DNA from: Hamadaea sp013361475
GTDB lineage: Bacteria; Actinomycetota; Actinomycetes; Mycobacteriales; Micromonosporaceae
Assembly (NCBI RefSeq): GCF_040654195.1
Contig: NZ_JBFAHM010000004.1
Coordinates: forward strand, 496,001-560,000
Direction of reading: 5' to 3'
Length of the DNA: 64,000 nt
This document shows positions 17,047-24,813 of this stretch, piece by piece. The translations under genes were made by a program, and so were the position numbers. Numbering within the stretch: the stretch's first letter is position 1; every line of letters begins with the position of its first letter. The notes under the pieces are model-generated. The model did no database searches. It saw only the letters and a program-made list of their open reading frames with translations, and was not told where the DNA came from.

Positions 17047-17877
17047 GTGCAGACCGCAGGGGCGTGGCTCGGGGTCGCCCTCGCGGCGGCCGTCGCGGTC
17101 GCCGCCTGGCTGGGCGCGGCATTGCTGTACGCACGCCGCCGGCACCGCCGCGCGTTGGAGGAGCGGGGCTGGCTCATGGAACGCGAGCGCGAAAGCGCAG
17201 CCCGGACGGCCGTCGACGACGAACGGGCCCGGATCGCGCGCGAACTGCACGACATCGTCAGCCACAACGTTACCCTCATGATCGTCCAGGCGGCGGCGGC
17301 CCGGGAGGTTCTCGCGGCGATGCCGCAGGAGGCCGCAGCTGCCCTGTCGGCGGTCGAGCGGGCGGGCCGGGACACCATGACCGAGCTGCGGCACCTTCTC
17401 GGGCTGCTCGCCCCGCCGGCCGACAGCGGCGACGAGGACAGCGGCGAGGACGGTGGCCTGGCACCACAGCCCAGCCTGAGCCGCCTCAGCCCGCTCATCG
17501 ACCGCATCGCGTTCGCCGGCTTGCCGGTGGACGTACGCATCTCGGGCGAGCCGAGACCACTGCCGGCCGGGATCGACGTCACCGCATACCGCATCGTTCA
17601 GGAGGCGCTCACGAACGCGTTGAAGCACGGCACCGGAGGAAAGTCGGAAGTGACGATCCGCTACGCCCAGCGTTCCCTGCGCATCGAGGTGCTCAACACG
17701 GGCCCGAGCGTACTGACCAGCGGCCAGACCGGAATCCGGGCGACCGGTGATGGCGCCGGCCGTGGTCTGCTCGGGCTGCAGCAGCGCGTGGCCGTCTACG
17801 GCGGGGACCTCGACGCCCGCCGCCGGCTCGGCGGCGGATACCGCGTCCGCGCCCGCATCCCGGTGGACTTCGGATGA
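17047..17877 (+). CDS. Sensor histidine kinase (NarL-type, HisKA_3)
   Basis: 276 residues. One N-terminal membrane helix (AGAWLGVALAAAVAVAAWLG) is followed by a linker helix and the HisKA_3 motif ERARIARELHDIVSHNVTLM with phospho-acceptor His68. The HATPase domain has YRIVQEALTNALKHG (N-box) and GRGLLGLQQRVAVYGG (G-box). With a single helix and almost no external loop it probably senses through the ABC transporter or within the membrane. GTG 17047 is chosen; an in-frame ATG at 17011 is possible. Its stop overlaps the response-regulator ATG by four bases. Confidence 0.9.
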   Translation: MQTAGAWLGVALAAAVAVAAWLGAALLYARRRHRRALEERGWLMERERESAARTAVDDERARIARELHDIVSHNVTLMIVQAAAAREVLAAMPQEAAAALSAVERAGRDTMTELRHLLGLLAPPADSGDEDSGEDGGLAPQPSLSRLSPLIDRIAFAGLPVDVRISGEPRPLPAGIDVTAYRIVQEALTNALKHGTGGKSEVTIRYAQRSLRIEVLNTGPSVLTSGQTGIRATGDGAGRGLLGLQQRVAVYGGDLDARRRLGGGYRVRARIPVDFG

Positions 17878-18578
17878 CGTCTCCAGACCGCCCGATGGAC
17901 GCCGCACCAAGCGTCCTCATCGTCGACGACCAGGAGCTGATCCGGACCGGGTTCCGGCTCATCCTGACCGCCCGGGGCATCGACGTGGTCGGCGAGGCCG
18001 CCGACGGTGCCGACGCGGTGGCAGCCGAGCGGCGGCTACGGCCCGATGTCGTGCTCATGGACATTCGTATGCCCATAATGGACGGACTGGAGGCGACCCG
18101 GCGCATCCTCGACCACGAGCCCCGCTGCCGCGTGCTCATGCTCACCACGTTCGACCTCGACCGCTACGTCTACGCCGCCTTGGCCATCGGCGCCAGCGGG
18201 TTCCTCCTCAAGGACGTCACCGCTGACCACCTCGCGGCAGCGGTGCGTCTCGTCAACACCGGCGACGCCCTGCTCGCGCCCTCGATCACCCGGCGCCTCG
18301 TCCAGCGCTTCGCCACCGGCGACCAGCACGTCGGCGACCGCCTGTCGACGCCCGCCGCCCACCTCGATCTCGCCGCGCTCACACCGCGGGAGCTGGAAGT
18401 GCTGACCCTCCTCGGCCGCGGTCTGTCCAACACCGAACTCGCTCACCACCTGACCCTCAGCGAGGCGACAGTCAAAACGCATGTCGCGCGGATCTTCGCC
18501 AAGTTGGCGTTACGTGATCGGGCCCAGGCGGTGGTGCTCGCGTATGAGACCGGACTGGTCACCCCCGGTGACCAGTGA
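17874..18578 (+). CDS. LuxR/NarL-family response regulator
   Basis: 234 residues. Receiver domain with DDQ at 18-20, phospho-acceptor Asp63 in VVLMDIRMP and Lys in GASGFLLKD. The C-terminal GerE-type helix-turn-helix reads LTPRELEVLTLLGRGLSN, then LSEATVKTHVARIFAKL. Partner of the kinase just upstream (ATGA overlap); the likely target is the divergent ABC exporter promoter between 16909 and 17046. Confidence 0.95.
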   Translation: MTSPDRPMDAAPSVLIVDDQELIRTGFRLILTARGIDVVGEAADGADAVAAERRLRPDVVLMDIRMPIMDGLEATRRILDHEPRCRVLMLTTFDLDRYVYAALAIGASGFLLKDVTADHLAAAVRLVNTGDALLAPSITRRLVQRFATGDQHVGDRLSTPAAHLDLAALTPRELEVLTLLGRGLSNTELAHHLTLSEATVKTHVARIFAKLALRDRAQAVVLAYETGLVTPGDQ

Positions 18579-18682
18579 AGCCGCGCCGGTCGCCGTCTTA
18601 TCCGCTGCGCGACGACGAGGAGCCATGAGGATTTCGGCTTTCGCTGCTCCAGCGTCAGCGGCCGCGACCCGGTTTCTGGGCG

Positions 18683-18688
18683 TAGGGT
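18683..18688 (+). promoter_or_regulatory. -10 box TAGGGT, leaderless start
   Basis: TAGGGT ends six bases before GTG 18695, with no Shine-Dalgarno. Confidence 0.45.
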
Positions 18689-18694
18689 GCGCGA

Positions 18695-19627
18695 GTGACA
18701 GCCGACATCCCGGACTTGCTGGCGCGTTTGTCGACGGTAAACGATCATAACCAGCGCTGGGAGAATCTGAACCAGATCGCCGCGGTGCCGGGAGCCCGAA
18801 CGGCGCTTCGACACGTCCGCCGATACGGTCCGGGCCGGCTGCGGGCGGCCGCACTGGACGCGTTGGCATACCTTGATGGCGAGCTGGGCCTGGAAGAAGC
18901 CGACCTGGCGGCCGTCGAGCGCCTGATCCGGATCCGCCGACGCACCGATCCGCTCAGCCCGGTCATGTCCATCGGGACGACCTGGTGGTGCGTACGCGAC
19001 CTCGATCAGGCGGCCGTCCTGGCCTCGCTCGGTCTGGCCTCGCCCCGGCCGGCGACGTACAGGCTGGCGTCCAGCGTCATGGAGATCATCAACGAGGACG
19101 ACGGTTGCGGTCTCGTCTACGTCGGCCCGCAGATCAACGGCTGGACGCCGATCGTCGGCCCCTGGTGCGACGCGTTCGGCGACCGCGCTGAAGAGGTCCG
19201 GGCAACTGCCGAACGGTTGAGCGCGGAGTGCGGCGAGGTGCACGCGTTCTACTTCAGCGCATACGGCGACGGAACGGGATGGCTGGTCGCGCGAAACGGG
19301 GTCACGATACGCCGCTACAGCACCCTGGACCCAGCGGACGTGTACGGCGACCCACTGCCCGTGGAACACGACTGGATGGCCGCACGTGGTGTTCCAGGTC
19401 GCCTGGAGGACCACCGCGCTTACAACGATCACGGAATCCTCGTGTGCGTCGGCGAGTACGCGGAGACGATGGAGGAGTTCTACGAAGCGAACGACGTCGC
19501 TGCCGCGATCAGCGTCGACGTCGGGTGGAGGCATCCTCATGACCCCGTCGTCCATGGCAGTCCTGTGATGGCCGCCGTACCCGGCGCTGGACCGATCGTG
19601 TTCCCACCTGGCCTCTACGAGATCTAG
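18695..19627 (+). CDS. Hypothetical protein with helical N-terminal domain
   Basis: 310 residues. Residues 1-75 look like a short HEAT-like helical region (LLARLSTVNDHNQRWENLNQ, RLRAAALDALAYLDGELG). The middle and C-terminal part (GLVYVGPQINGWTPIVGPWC, VHAFYFSAYGDGTGWLVARN, VRRYS-like strand, YGDPLPVEHDWMAARGVPGR) resembles a family of uncharacterised actinobacterial cytoplasmic proteins; no enzyme motif is seen. It precedes the RiPP-like operon on the same strand but ends 158 bases upstream, so a link is not implied. Confidence 0.75.
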   Translation: MTADIPDLLARLSTVNDHNQRWENLNQIAAVPGARTALRHVRRYGPGRLRAAALDALAYLDGELGLEEADLAAVERLIRIRRRTDPLSPVMSIGTTWWCVRDLDQAAVLASLGLASPRPATYRLASSVMEIINEDDGCGLVYVGPQINGWTPIVGPWCDAFGDRAEEVRATAERLSAECGEVHAFYFSAYGDGTGWLVARNGVTIRRYSTLDPADVYGDPLPVEHDWMAARGVPGRLEDHRAYNDHGILVCVGEYAETMEEFYEANDVAAAISVDVGWRHPHDPVVHGSPVMAAVPGAGPIVFPPGLYEI

Positions 19628-19768
19628 ACCAAGATGGGCGTGACGTCGCCCGCGTGCGGTTCCTTCGTGCTTGGCGCGTGATGGGCCGTCAGCGCCCACT
19701 CTGCTGTGACCGGACTGTGAACTGGGTCGCGCATCCTCTGCGGACGAGCACTTTCCCACGTGCGACTC

Positions 19769-19778
19769 AAGGAGGTGA
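19769..19778 (+). promoter_or_regulatory. Full-length Shine-Dalgarno of the precursor peptide
   Basis: AAGGAGGTGA is exactly complementary to the 3' end of 16S rRNA over ten bases, seven bases before ATG 19786. It is the strongest ribosome binding site noticed in the window and fixes the peptide start. Confidence 0.85.
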
Positions 19779-19785
19779 GCTGCTC

Positions 19786-19860
19786 ATGGTGATCGTCATC
19801 ACCAAGGTCGAGGACATCGAGGCAACCGCAATCCACCAGCGGGACACCGACCTGGCCTGA
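19786..19860 (+). CDS. Putative RiPP precursor peptide, 24 residues
   Basis: Encodes 24 residues beginning MVIVITKVEDIEATA and ending HQRDTDLA. The start is set by the perfect ribosome binding site at 19769-19778. A strong hairpin follows directly, then genes for an E1/ThiF-like adenylating enzyme and an M50-type protease, each with an N-terminal region that could bind a leader peptide. This arrangement is typical of ribosomally made, post-translationally modified peptides. Thr, Lys, Asp, Glu and His are candidate modification sites, there is no Cys and no Ser. A longer in-frame version (start 19654) is possible but lacks a ribosome binding site. Product unknown. Confidence 0.7.
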   Translation: MVIVITKVEDIEATAIHQRDTDLA

Positions 19861-19867
19861 CACCCGG

Positions 19868-19893
19868 GCGGGGCGGTCTGCGGGCCGCCCCGC
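19868..19893 (+). terminator. Hairpin between precursor and biosynthetic genes
   Basis: Arms GCGGGGCGG (19868-19876) and CCGCCCCGC (19885-19893) are exact complements, loop of eight bases, no U-tract. It lies eight bases after the peptide stop codon and 26 bases before the enzyme start. Likely a partial terminator or mRNA-stabilising structure that gives more precursor than enzyme message. Confidence 0.7.
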
Positions 19894-19919
19894 ACGCCCT
19901 AGACGAGAGGAGATGCGCT

Positions 19920-21008
19920 GTGGCGGCCCGGCCCATGCTCAAGGGCATCATGGTTCATCGCGGCGAGGGCCAGGTGGTGCTGTGGCCGCGGGCTCTTCGA
20001 CGGATGTACCTCCAGGACCACGACGGCAGCCTCGCCGTCCTGCTCGGACTGCTTGCCGAGGCCCGGCCCCGCGACGAACTCCAGGCGGGACTGAGCGCGC
20101 AGGGCTTCGACGTCAGCGAAGAGCAGCTTTCCGCAGTTCTCGCGACGCTCGACGAGATGGGCGTCCTGATCGACGCTGACGGCGACGAAACCCTCGACGA
20201 GGCGACCCGCGAACGCCATCAGAGCAACCTTCGCTACTACGACCTCTTCGCGAGCCTCGAACACACCAGCGCCGCCATGCATGCGGCCGCCCAACAATCG
20301 CGAGTGCTGCTCCTGGGCGCCGGTGGCATCGGCTCGGGCATCCTGCAGTCCCTCGTCGGGCTGGGGGTCGGCCAGGTGACCGTCGTCGACCAGGACCAGG
20401 TGGAGACGAAGAACCTGGCCCGGCAGTTCGTCTACGGTCTGGCCGAGGTCGGCCGGCCCAAGGTGTATGCCGCTCAGGATTGGGCGAAGGCGTACTCCTC
20501 CGGAACCTCGATCATTCCCGTCCACGCGCGGGTGACCGACGTGGCAACCGTTCTGGAGCTGGGCGCCGACGCCGACATCGTCGTCTGCGCGATCGACTCG
20601 CCGGAAGACATCCGTCTCATCGTCAACGAAGCCTGCTTCGCTCTCGGCATACCGTTCGTCGCAGGTGGGCTGAACTACTCGACGCTGTCGTACTGGTCCG
20701 TCGAGCCTGGCAGATCGCCGTGCTGGCAATGCCTCGCCCTGCATCGCACGGCGGAGGCGGCTGTATTACCGGAAGTCCTCCGCCAGGAGGCCTACCTCGC
20801 ACCTGCATCGGTCAACCGCGCCACTGGTCCGATGGCTCAGCTGATGTGCGGGCTCATGGCGATGGAGGTCATGCGATACCTCACCCGCAGCGATCCCCCC
20901 GTCGCGGCCGCCACCTATCAGGTCATCGAAGTCGCCGACGGGCTGGCGACGAGCAGCTCCGCATGGCAGCGGCACCCCGACTGTCCGATGTGCCGGGCCG
21001 TCCGATGA
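19920..21008 (+). CDS. E1/ThiF-like adenylating enzyme with N-terminal peptide-binding-like domain
   Basis: 362 residues. The first 90 or so form a winged-helix-like region (RALRRMYLQDHDGSLAVLLG ... VSEEQLSAVLATLDEMGVLI) such as those that clamp precursor peptides in MccB and TOMM ThiF-like proteins. The E1 core follows: nucleotide-binding GAGGIGSG at 133-140, VVDQDQVETKNLARQF with the E1 Asp/Asn/Arg/Gln set, Lys181, and two Cys pairs (Cys268/271, Cys355/358) that should bind zinc. E1 enzymes activate a carboxylate as an acyl-adenylate. GTG 19920 has AGAGGAG at 19906-19912. The stop overlaps the protease ATG by four bases. No YcaO partner is nearby. Confidence 0.85.
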   Translation: MAARPMLKGIMVHRGEGQVVLWPRALRRMYLQDHDGSLAVLLGLLAEARPRDELQAGLSAQGFDVSEEQLSAVLATLDEMGVLIDADGDETLDEATRERHQSNLRYYDLFASLEHTSAAMHAAAQQSRVLLLGAGGIGSGILQSLVGLGVGQVTVVDQDQVETKNLARQFVYGLAEVGRPKVYAAQDWAKAYSSGTSIIPVHARVTDVATVLELGADADIVVCAIDSPEDIRLIVNEACFALGIPFVAGGLNYSTLSYWSVEPGRSPCWQCLALHRTAEAAVLPEVLRQEAYLAPASVNRATGPMAQLMCGLMAMEVMRYLTRSDPPVAAATYQVIEVADGLATSSSAWQRHPDCPMCRAVR

Positions 21009-22186
21009 CGAACGCCGTCACGAATCGCTATGCCGACCTGAGCCTGGTACGCGACGGCGACGGATACATCATCGGAAGACGCGGCAGCCGCACGTTCGTG
21101 GCGGTGCCCGAGATCGGCGGCACCGTCGTCGAGTGGCTGCAGGACGGCTGCACCGTCGAAGAATGCGCCGACCGGGCGGCGAAGCTGATGGGCGAGCCCG
21201 TCGACGTCGCCGGCTTCGTGGACGGGCTGACCGCCGCCGGACTTCTGTCGGCGGCGGCCCCCACGACGGACGGCCCGGCGCTGTGGACTCGGCGCGCCGG
21301 GCGGATTCTCTTCGGGCGTACGGGACTGATCGTCCAAGGTGTGCTGGCCGCAGCCGGCGTGGCCGCGCTGATCGCCCGGCCGGACCTGCGGCCGCACTAC
21401 AGCGACGTCATCGTCAGCCACGTGTCCCTGCTGAGCATGGTGGCGGTCGCCGTCCTCGCCACCGCCTCCGGCCTGATCCACGAGTGCGCGCACGTCCTCG
21501 CCGCCGCAGCGCGCGGCGTCCCGTCGCGGGTGTCGATCAGCCGCCGGATGATCACCATCGTTTACCAGACGGACCTGACCCGGCTGTGGTCGGTGCCGCG
21601 CCGCCAGCGCATCGTCCCGCTGGCCGCCGGTCCGCTCTCGGACGCCGCCACGCTCGGCCTCCTGCTGGCCGCGGAGCTGGCGGTGCCGCCCGGCGCGCTG
21701 TTGTCTTTGATCCGGGCGCTGGCGTTCATCAAGATCTCCGGCATCGCGTTCCAGTTTGAAGTGTTCATGCGCACCGACTTCTACGCGCTGTTCGTCGTCG
21801 CGACCGGCTGCCGCAACCTCTGGGGCACGAAGGGCGCGGTCGCCCGCCGCGCAATCCACCGGGCCACCGCCGACGACCTCAGCCTCCTCGCCTCAGTACG
21901 CCCCCGCGAGATCCGCTGGGCCTGGCTCTACCTGTTCCTGTACGTCCCCGGCGTGGCGTGGACCGTCTGGTACTTCGTCACGTTCGCCTTGCCCGCCACC
22001 ATCAGGCTGGCCGGCATGTCGATCGACGCCGTCCGCGACCACGGGGCCGCGAGCCTTATCGGCCTGGCCGGAATCGTGGCATTGGCGATCACCGCCACCA
22101 CCACCGTGTTCATCCTGCGAGGCGTGGTCCGCACCATCGCAAGGCTGGCGAGAAACATCTGGCCCGGCCGCCCGGCGACCGTCTGA
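21005..22186 (+). CDS. Membrane M50-type zinc metalloprotease with PqqD-like N-terminus
   Basis: 393 residues. Residues 1-85 look PqqD-like (FVAVPEIGGTVVEWLQDGCT, VDGLTAAGLLS), a fold used to bind RiPP leader peptides. Multiple membrane helices follow, with the catalytic motif HECAH at 159-163 and a probable third zinc ligand in MRTDFYALF (Asp258). Peptide zinc metalloproteases of this type occur in bacteriocin and RiPP clusters, where they process or export the peptide. ATG 21005 overlaps the E1-like stop (ATGA). It is likely to cut or translocate the peptide at 19786 after modification; that is inference. Confidence 0.85.
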   Translation: MTNAVTNRYADLSLVRDGDGYIIGRRGSRTFVAVPEIGGTVVEWLQDGCTVEECADRAAKLMGEPVDVAGFVDGLTAAGLLSAAAPTTDGPALWTRRAGRILFGRTGLIVQGVLAAAGVAALIARPDLRPHYSDVIVSHVSLLSMVAVAVLATASGLIHECAHVLAAAARGVPSRVSISRRMITIVYQTDLTRLWSVPRRQRIVPLAAGPLSDAATLGLLLAAELAVPPGALLSLIRALAFIKISGIAFQFEVFMRTDFYALFVVATGCRNLWGTKGAVARRAIHRATADDLSLLASVRPREIRWAWLYLFLYVPGVAWTVWYFVTFALPATIRLAGMSIDAVRDHGAASLIGLAGIVALAITATTTVFILRGVVRTIARLARNIWPGRPATV

Positions 22187-22197
22187 CCATCGCCGTC

Positions 22198-22233
22198 CGC
22201 CTGCCCCAGGCGGCTTGCGGCCCGGGGCAGGCG
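22198..22233. terminator. Bidirectional hairpin terminator
   Basis: Arms CGCCTGCCCC (22198-22207) and GGGGCAGGCG (22224-22233) are exact complements with a 16-base loop, located between the convergent protease and secreted-protein genes. Confidence 0.7.
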
Positions 22234-22242
22234 AAGTGCGGA

Positions 22243-22680
22243 TCAGTTGATACGCACGCAGGCGCGGCCACGCTGACTGCCGTTGGTGAACACGTACGCA
22301 CAGGCGTACCCGTTCTTGGCCCAGCCCTTCCCGCGCCATGCCGCGACGACGGCAGTCTTGTCCGTGGCGAGACCGGGAGCCGAAACGCACCCCGTGTTGG
22401 TGTACGCGCGCTCGGTGTACCAAGGCTTGCTGTTGGTGTCCAGGTACACCCAGTTGATGTAGAAGTTGCAGATGATGTCGCCGCCGTACAAGTAGATCTT
22501 GGCGGTCTGCGAATCGATCGTGTTGCCGTCACCCGCCACATAGTGGTAGATGTACCCGTTATCGGTGCCGGCGATGAAGCCCGAGGTGCTACCGCTCGCG
22601 TAGGCGCCTTGGGATGTCGCTCCCAGCAACGTGATCGTCGCCAGAACCGCCGCGGTCGCGAGCTTCTTGAGACGTGTCAT
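22243..22680 (-). CDS. Small secreted protein with four cysteines
   Basis: 145 residues. Sec signal peptide at the N-terminus (MTRLKKLATAAVLATITLLG, cleavage probably after AYA-S near residue 28). The mature part of about 117 residues is rich in Tyr, Asn and Gly and has four Cys (IICNF, TGCVS, YACAY, RACVR), consistent with two disulfides. No recognised family. It is convergent with the RiPP-like operon and shares its terminator; a functional link is not shown. Confidence 0.75.
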   Translation of the reverse strand: MTRLKKLATAAVLATITLLGATSQGAYASGSTSGFIAGTDNGYIYHYVAGDGNTIDSQTAKIYLYGGDIICNFYINWVYLDTNSKPWYTERAYTNTGCVSAPGLATDKTAVVAAWRGKGWAKNGYACAYVFTNGSQRGRACVRIN

Positions 22681-22998
22681 CAGGCCTTCCCTTCCGAATG
22701 GACTGGTCTGGCCACACTTCTACGCCCGCAGTGAGGGTGACGATATTCGCGCTGCCGGAAGTAGCAGAATCCTTGACTGCTGTCACGACGGTCACCGAGA
22801 GATCTACCGCCATCAACTCTGGCCGACGCTCCTCGGCGCAGCGAAAGTCAATGACCGCACCTTTAGCGAGTCATTTCACTCGACTCCGGTCGACGAGGCG
22901 CGCTGCTCGTCGGCGTTCTCGTTGCGGACCGACTCTACGGCCGTCCTTCCCGACGACAGCCCAACCCCTTGAGCGCAAGATCCTCGTAGACTGCGGCG
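22681..22998. other. Intergenic region between divergent genes
   Basis: 318 bases separating the starts of the secreted protein (-) and the membrane-anchored protein (+). Promoters for both are expected; a -10 TAGACT is seen at 22987-22992 for the plus-strand gene. I see no open frame with coding character. Confidence 0.5.
22987..22992 (+). promoter_or_regulatory. -10 box TAGACT, leaderless start
   Basis: TAGACT ends six bases before ATG 22999; no ribosome binding site is present. Confidence 0.45.
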
Positions 22999-23529
22999 AT
23001 GAGCGAGCCCGAGACCTCCGCCAAGCCGAAGCGTTCGTCCCGGGTTCTCGCCGGCGTTGTAACCCTGGTTGTCGTCGCCGCACTGTGCTGCTGGGGTGCA
23101 TGGAGCCAGATCTCGGGCTCATTCCGGTCGAACGACCCCCGGGAGTACCCGCGCGAAGACGAGGCGCTTCACATCACGTATCGCGGCGGAGATCTGGAGG
23201 ATGACCTCCTGCCCCGATACGGTGTGAAGCTTCCGTGCGACGTTCAGCATCTGCGGTGGGGCAACCATGAGGACATGGGCCCGATGGGCTCGCTCTATCT
23301 CCGCTTTGACACGTCCTCGACCTGCCTGGACGAGTTTCTCCGGGACAACCGGCTGCAGCCGACGGCGGCCTGGACCCCCTCCGTGTTCGTACCGGATGAA
23401 TACGGCTGGGCCATCAACGCCAGCGACGCCACCTATGATGCGCGCCCGTCGGAGCGCGTACAGCTGAGCGTCTCGATCCATCGAGGCGAGCAGCGGCACG
23501 TGGCCTACGTCGTCGCGGTGTACTCCTAG
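22999..23529 (+). CDS. Membrane-anchored hypothetical protein
   Basis: 176 residues. A basic N-terminus (KPKRSSRV) precedes one transmembrane helix (LAGVVTLVVVAALCCWGAW, about 17-35). The remaining 140 residues should be extracytoplasmic, contain two further Cys (LPCDVQ, SSTCLDE) and no known motif. Often such proteins are uncharacterised cell-surface proteins of actinomycetes. Confidence 0.7.
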   Translation: MSEPETSAKPKRSSRVLAGVVTLVVVAALCCWGAWSQISGSFRSNDPREYPREDEALHITYRGGDLEDDLLPRYGVKLPCDVQHLRWGNHEDMGPMGSLYLRFDTSSTCLDEFLRDNRLQPTAAWTPSVFVPDEYGWAINASDATYDARPSERVQLSVSIHRGEQRHVAYVVAVYS

Positions 23530-23896
23530 CGCCCACTGGGAGGTATTTCAGCCGACCTGCGTCGATGGGCAGGCACAAGGGCGCCTTGATCAAGCCGTGA
23601 TGTGTCGCACGTGGACGCAATGACCGCTCGAAGGTGGATCAACGTTGCGGCGGCGTCGCCCCGATCCGCATCGATCAAGGCCGAGCCATCTCCTTCGAGG
23701 CGACGACCCCCTGCAGGGCGGGCCAAACATTCCTCAGCCGCCTTATATGCCATTCATGCACCGACGTCGACCGTTACCGTTGCATAGAAGATCTTGAGTG
23801 GAATCGACCCGTCGGCGCGGCCTTCGCTCGGCTCCCCGTCCCTGAGCTGTTCACCCTGAACGGCCCGGTCCCGCAACCTGAGTTGTGGAGAGCGAC
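23530..23896. other. Gene-free stretch
   Basis: 367 bases upstream of the CBM2 pseudogene. Short open frames exist on both strands but none has a ribosome binding site or recognisable product. The 3' half is less GC-rich than its surroundings and probably held the promoter of the pseudogene. Confidence 0.4.
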
Positions 23897-24622
23897 ATGA
23901 AATTTGGTCGAGTTGCCCTAGCCGTAGCTAGCGCATTGATCGTCCTAGCAGTCGGCGTACCCGCGCTGGCCGACACGACGAGCGCGACCCCGAGCGCCAG
24001 CCCCAGCCCCCATGCCTGCCGCCCCCGGCGAGCGGATCGGTCCCAGAGGCAGGCCCGACGCACTTGACGTTCGCGGTTTCGGCGAACGGCGGCTGCGGGT
24101 ACGCGCCCGTCACGGTTTCGGTCTACCGCAGCTTCGAGGACGCCAGCGCCCATCTGTCGGCCATCAGTTCTACCGCCGCCACAGTCGAGGCCGCTCAGGC
24201 GCTGACTGTGTCCGGCCTGAAGCCGGGCACGCCCTACTGGTACCGCTTCTCGGGCGGCGGCTCCAACTTCGATTCGTTGATCATGGGGCCGACGTTTACC
24301 GCCGCCGCACCGCAGGACAGCACGGCGACCTACGTGCTCGACAGCGCCTGGGACACCGGCTTCGTGGCCCGCGTCATCGTGCACAACAATCTGACCACTT
24401 CGATCCACGGTTGGCAGGTGGCCTAGGACTGGCCAGGTCAGCAGGTGATGCACGAGTACTGGAACGGCACCCCCCACGTCCAAGCTTGGCACCGTGACAG
24501 TGACGAGCGCCGACTGGAACGGCACACTCCAGCCAGCCGGGGAGGCGTCCTTCGGCTACGTCGCGGCCGGGCTGGCGCCGACCACACTGACCATAAGTTG
24601 TGTGGTGAAGCCAACGGCCTGA
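23897..24622 (+). pseudogene. Secreted CBM2 (cellulose-binding) domain protein, broken three times
   Basis: Reassembled across frames, the product has a signal peptide (MKFGRVALAVASALIVLAVG ... ALA), a Ser/Pro linker, a fibronectin-III-like segment (ALTVSGLKPGTPYWYRFSGG) and a CBM2-type domain (SAWDTGFVARVIVHNN, SIHGWQVA, DWPGQQVMHEYWNG, VTSADWNGTLQPAGEASFGY). A frameshift lies near 24005-24030, a TAG stop at 24424-24426 stands where the family normally has Trp, and a second frameshift lies near 24475-24485. The last segment ends at TGA 24620-24622. CBM2 domains bind cellulose or chitin; this gene should no longer make an intact protein. Confidence 0.75.
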
Positions 24623-24813
24623 CGAGCGGCGACACCGAACCCCCCAAGCGTGGCCCAGCAGCACCCAAGGGTCACGCTTGGGCGAAATGGCCACCCGCCC
24701 TTGGACCGCTCTGCCGGCGGCTGCAGCGGAAATGTGTCATCGAGGTGTCACGATCATCTACATAGGATTGCCGCACGCCGCGAACAGTTCCTCCGTGCTT
24801 CAGCTCAACAGAC

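Noticed and set aside
16909..17910. In-frame upstream extension of the ABC ATPase
   Set aside because: Overlaps the histidine kinase on the other strand and lacks family similarity; ATG 16908 gives a normal-length ATPase.
18695..19627. Hypothetical gene as part of the RiPP-like operon
   Set aside because: It is 158 bases upstream, has its own leaderless promoter and no peptide-related motif.
24424..24426. TAG as a recoded codon in the CBM2 gene
   Set aside because: No pyrrolysine or other recoding machinery is seen here, and two nearby frameshifts show the gene is simply decaying.
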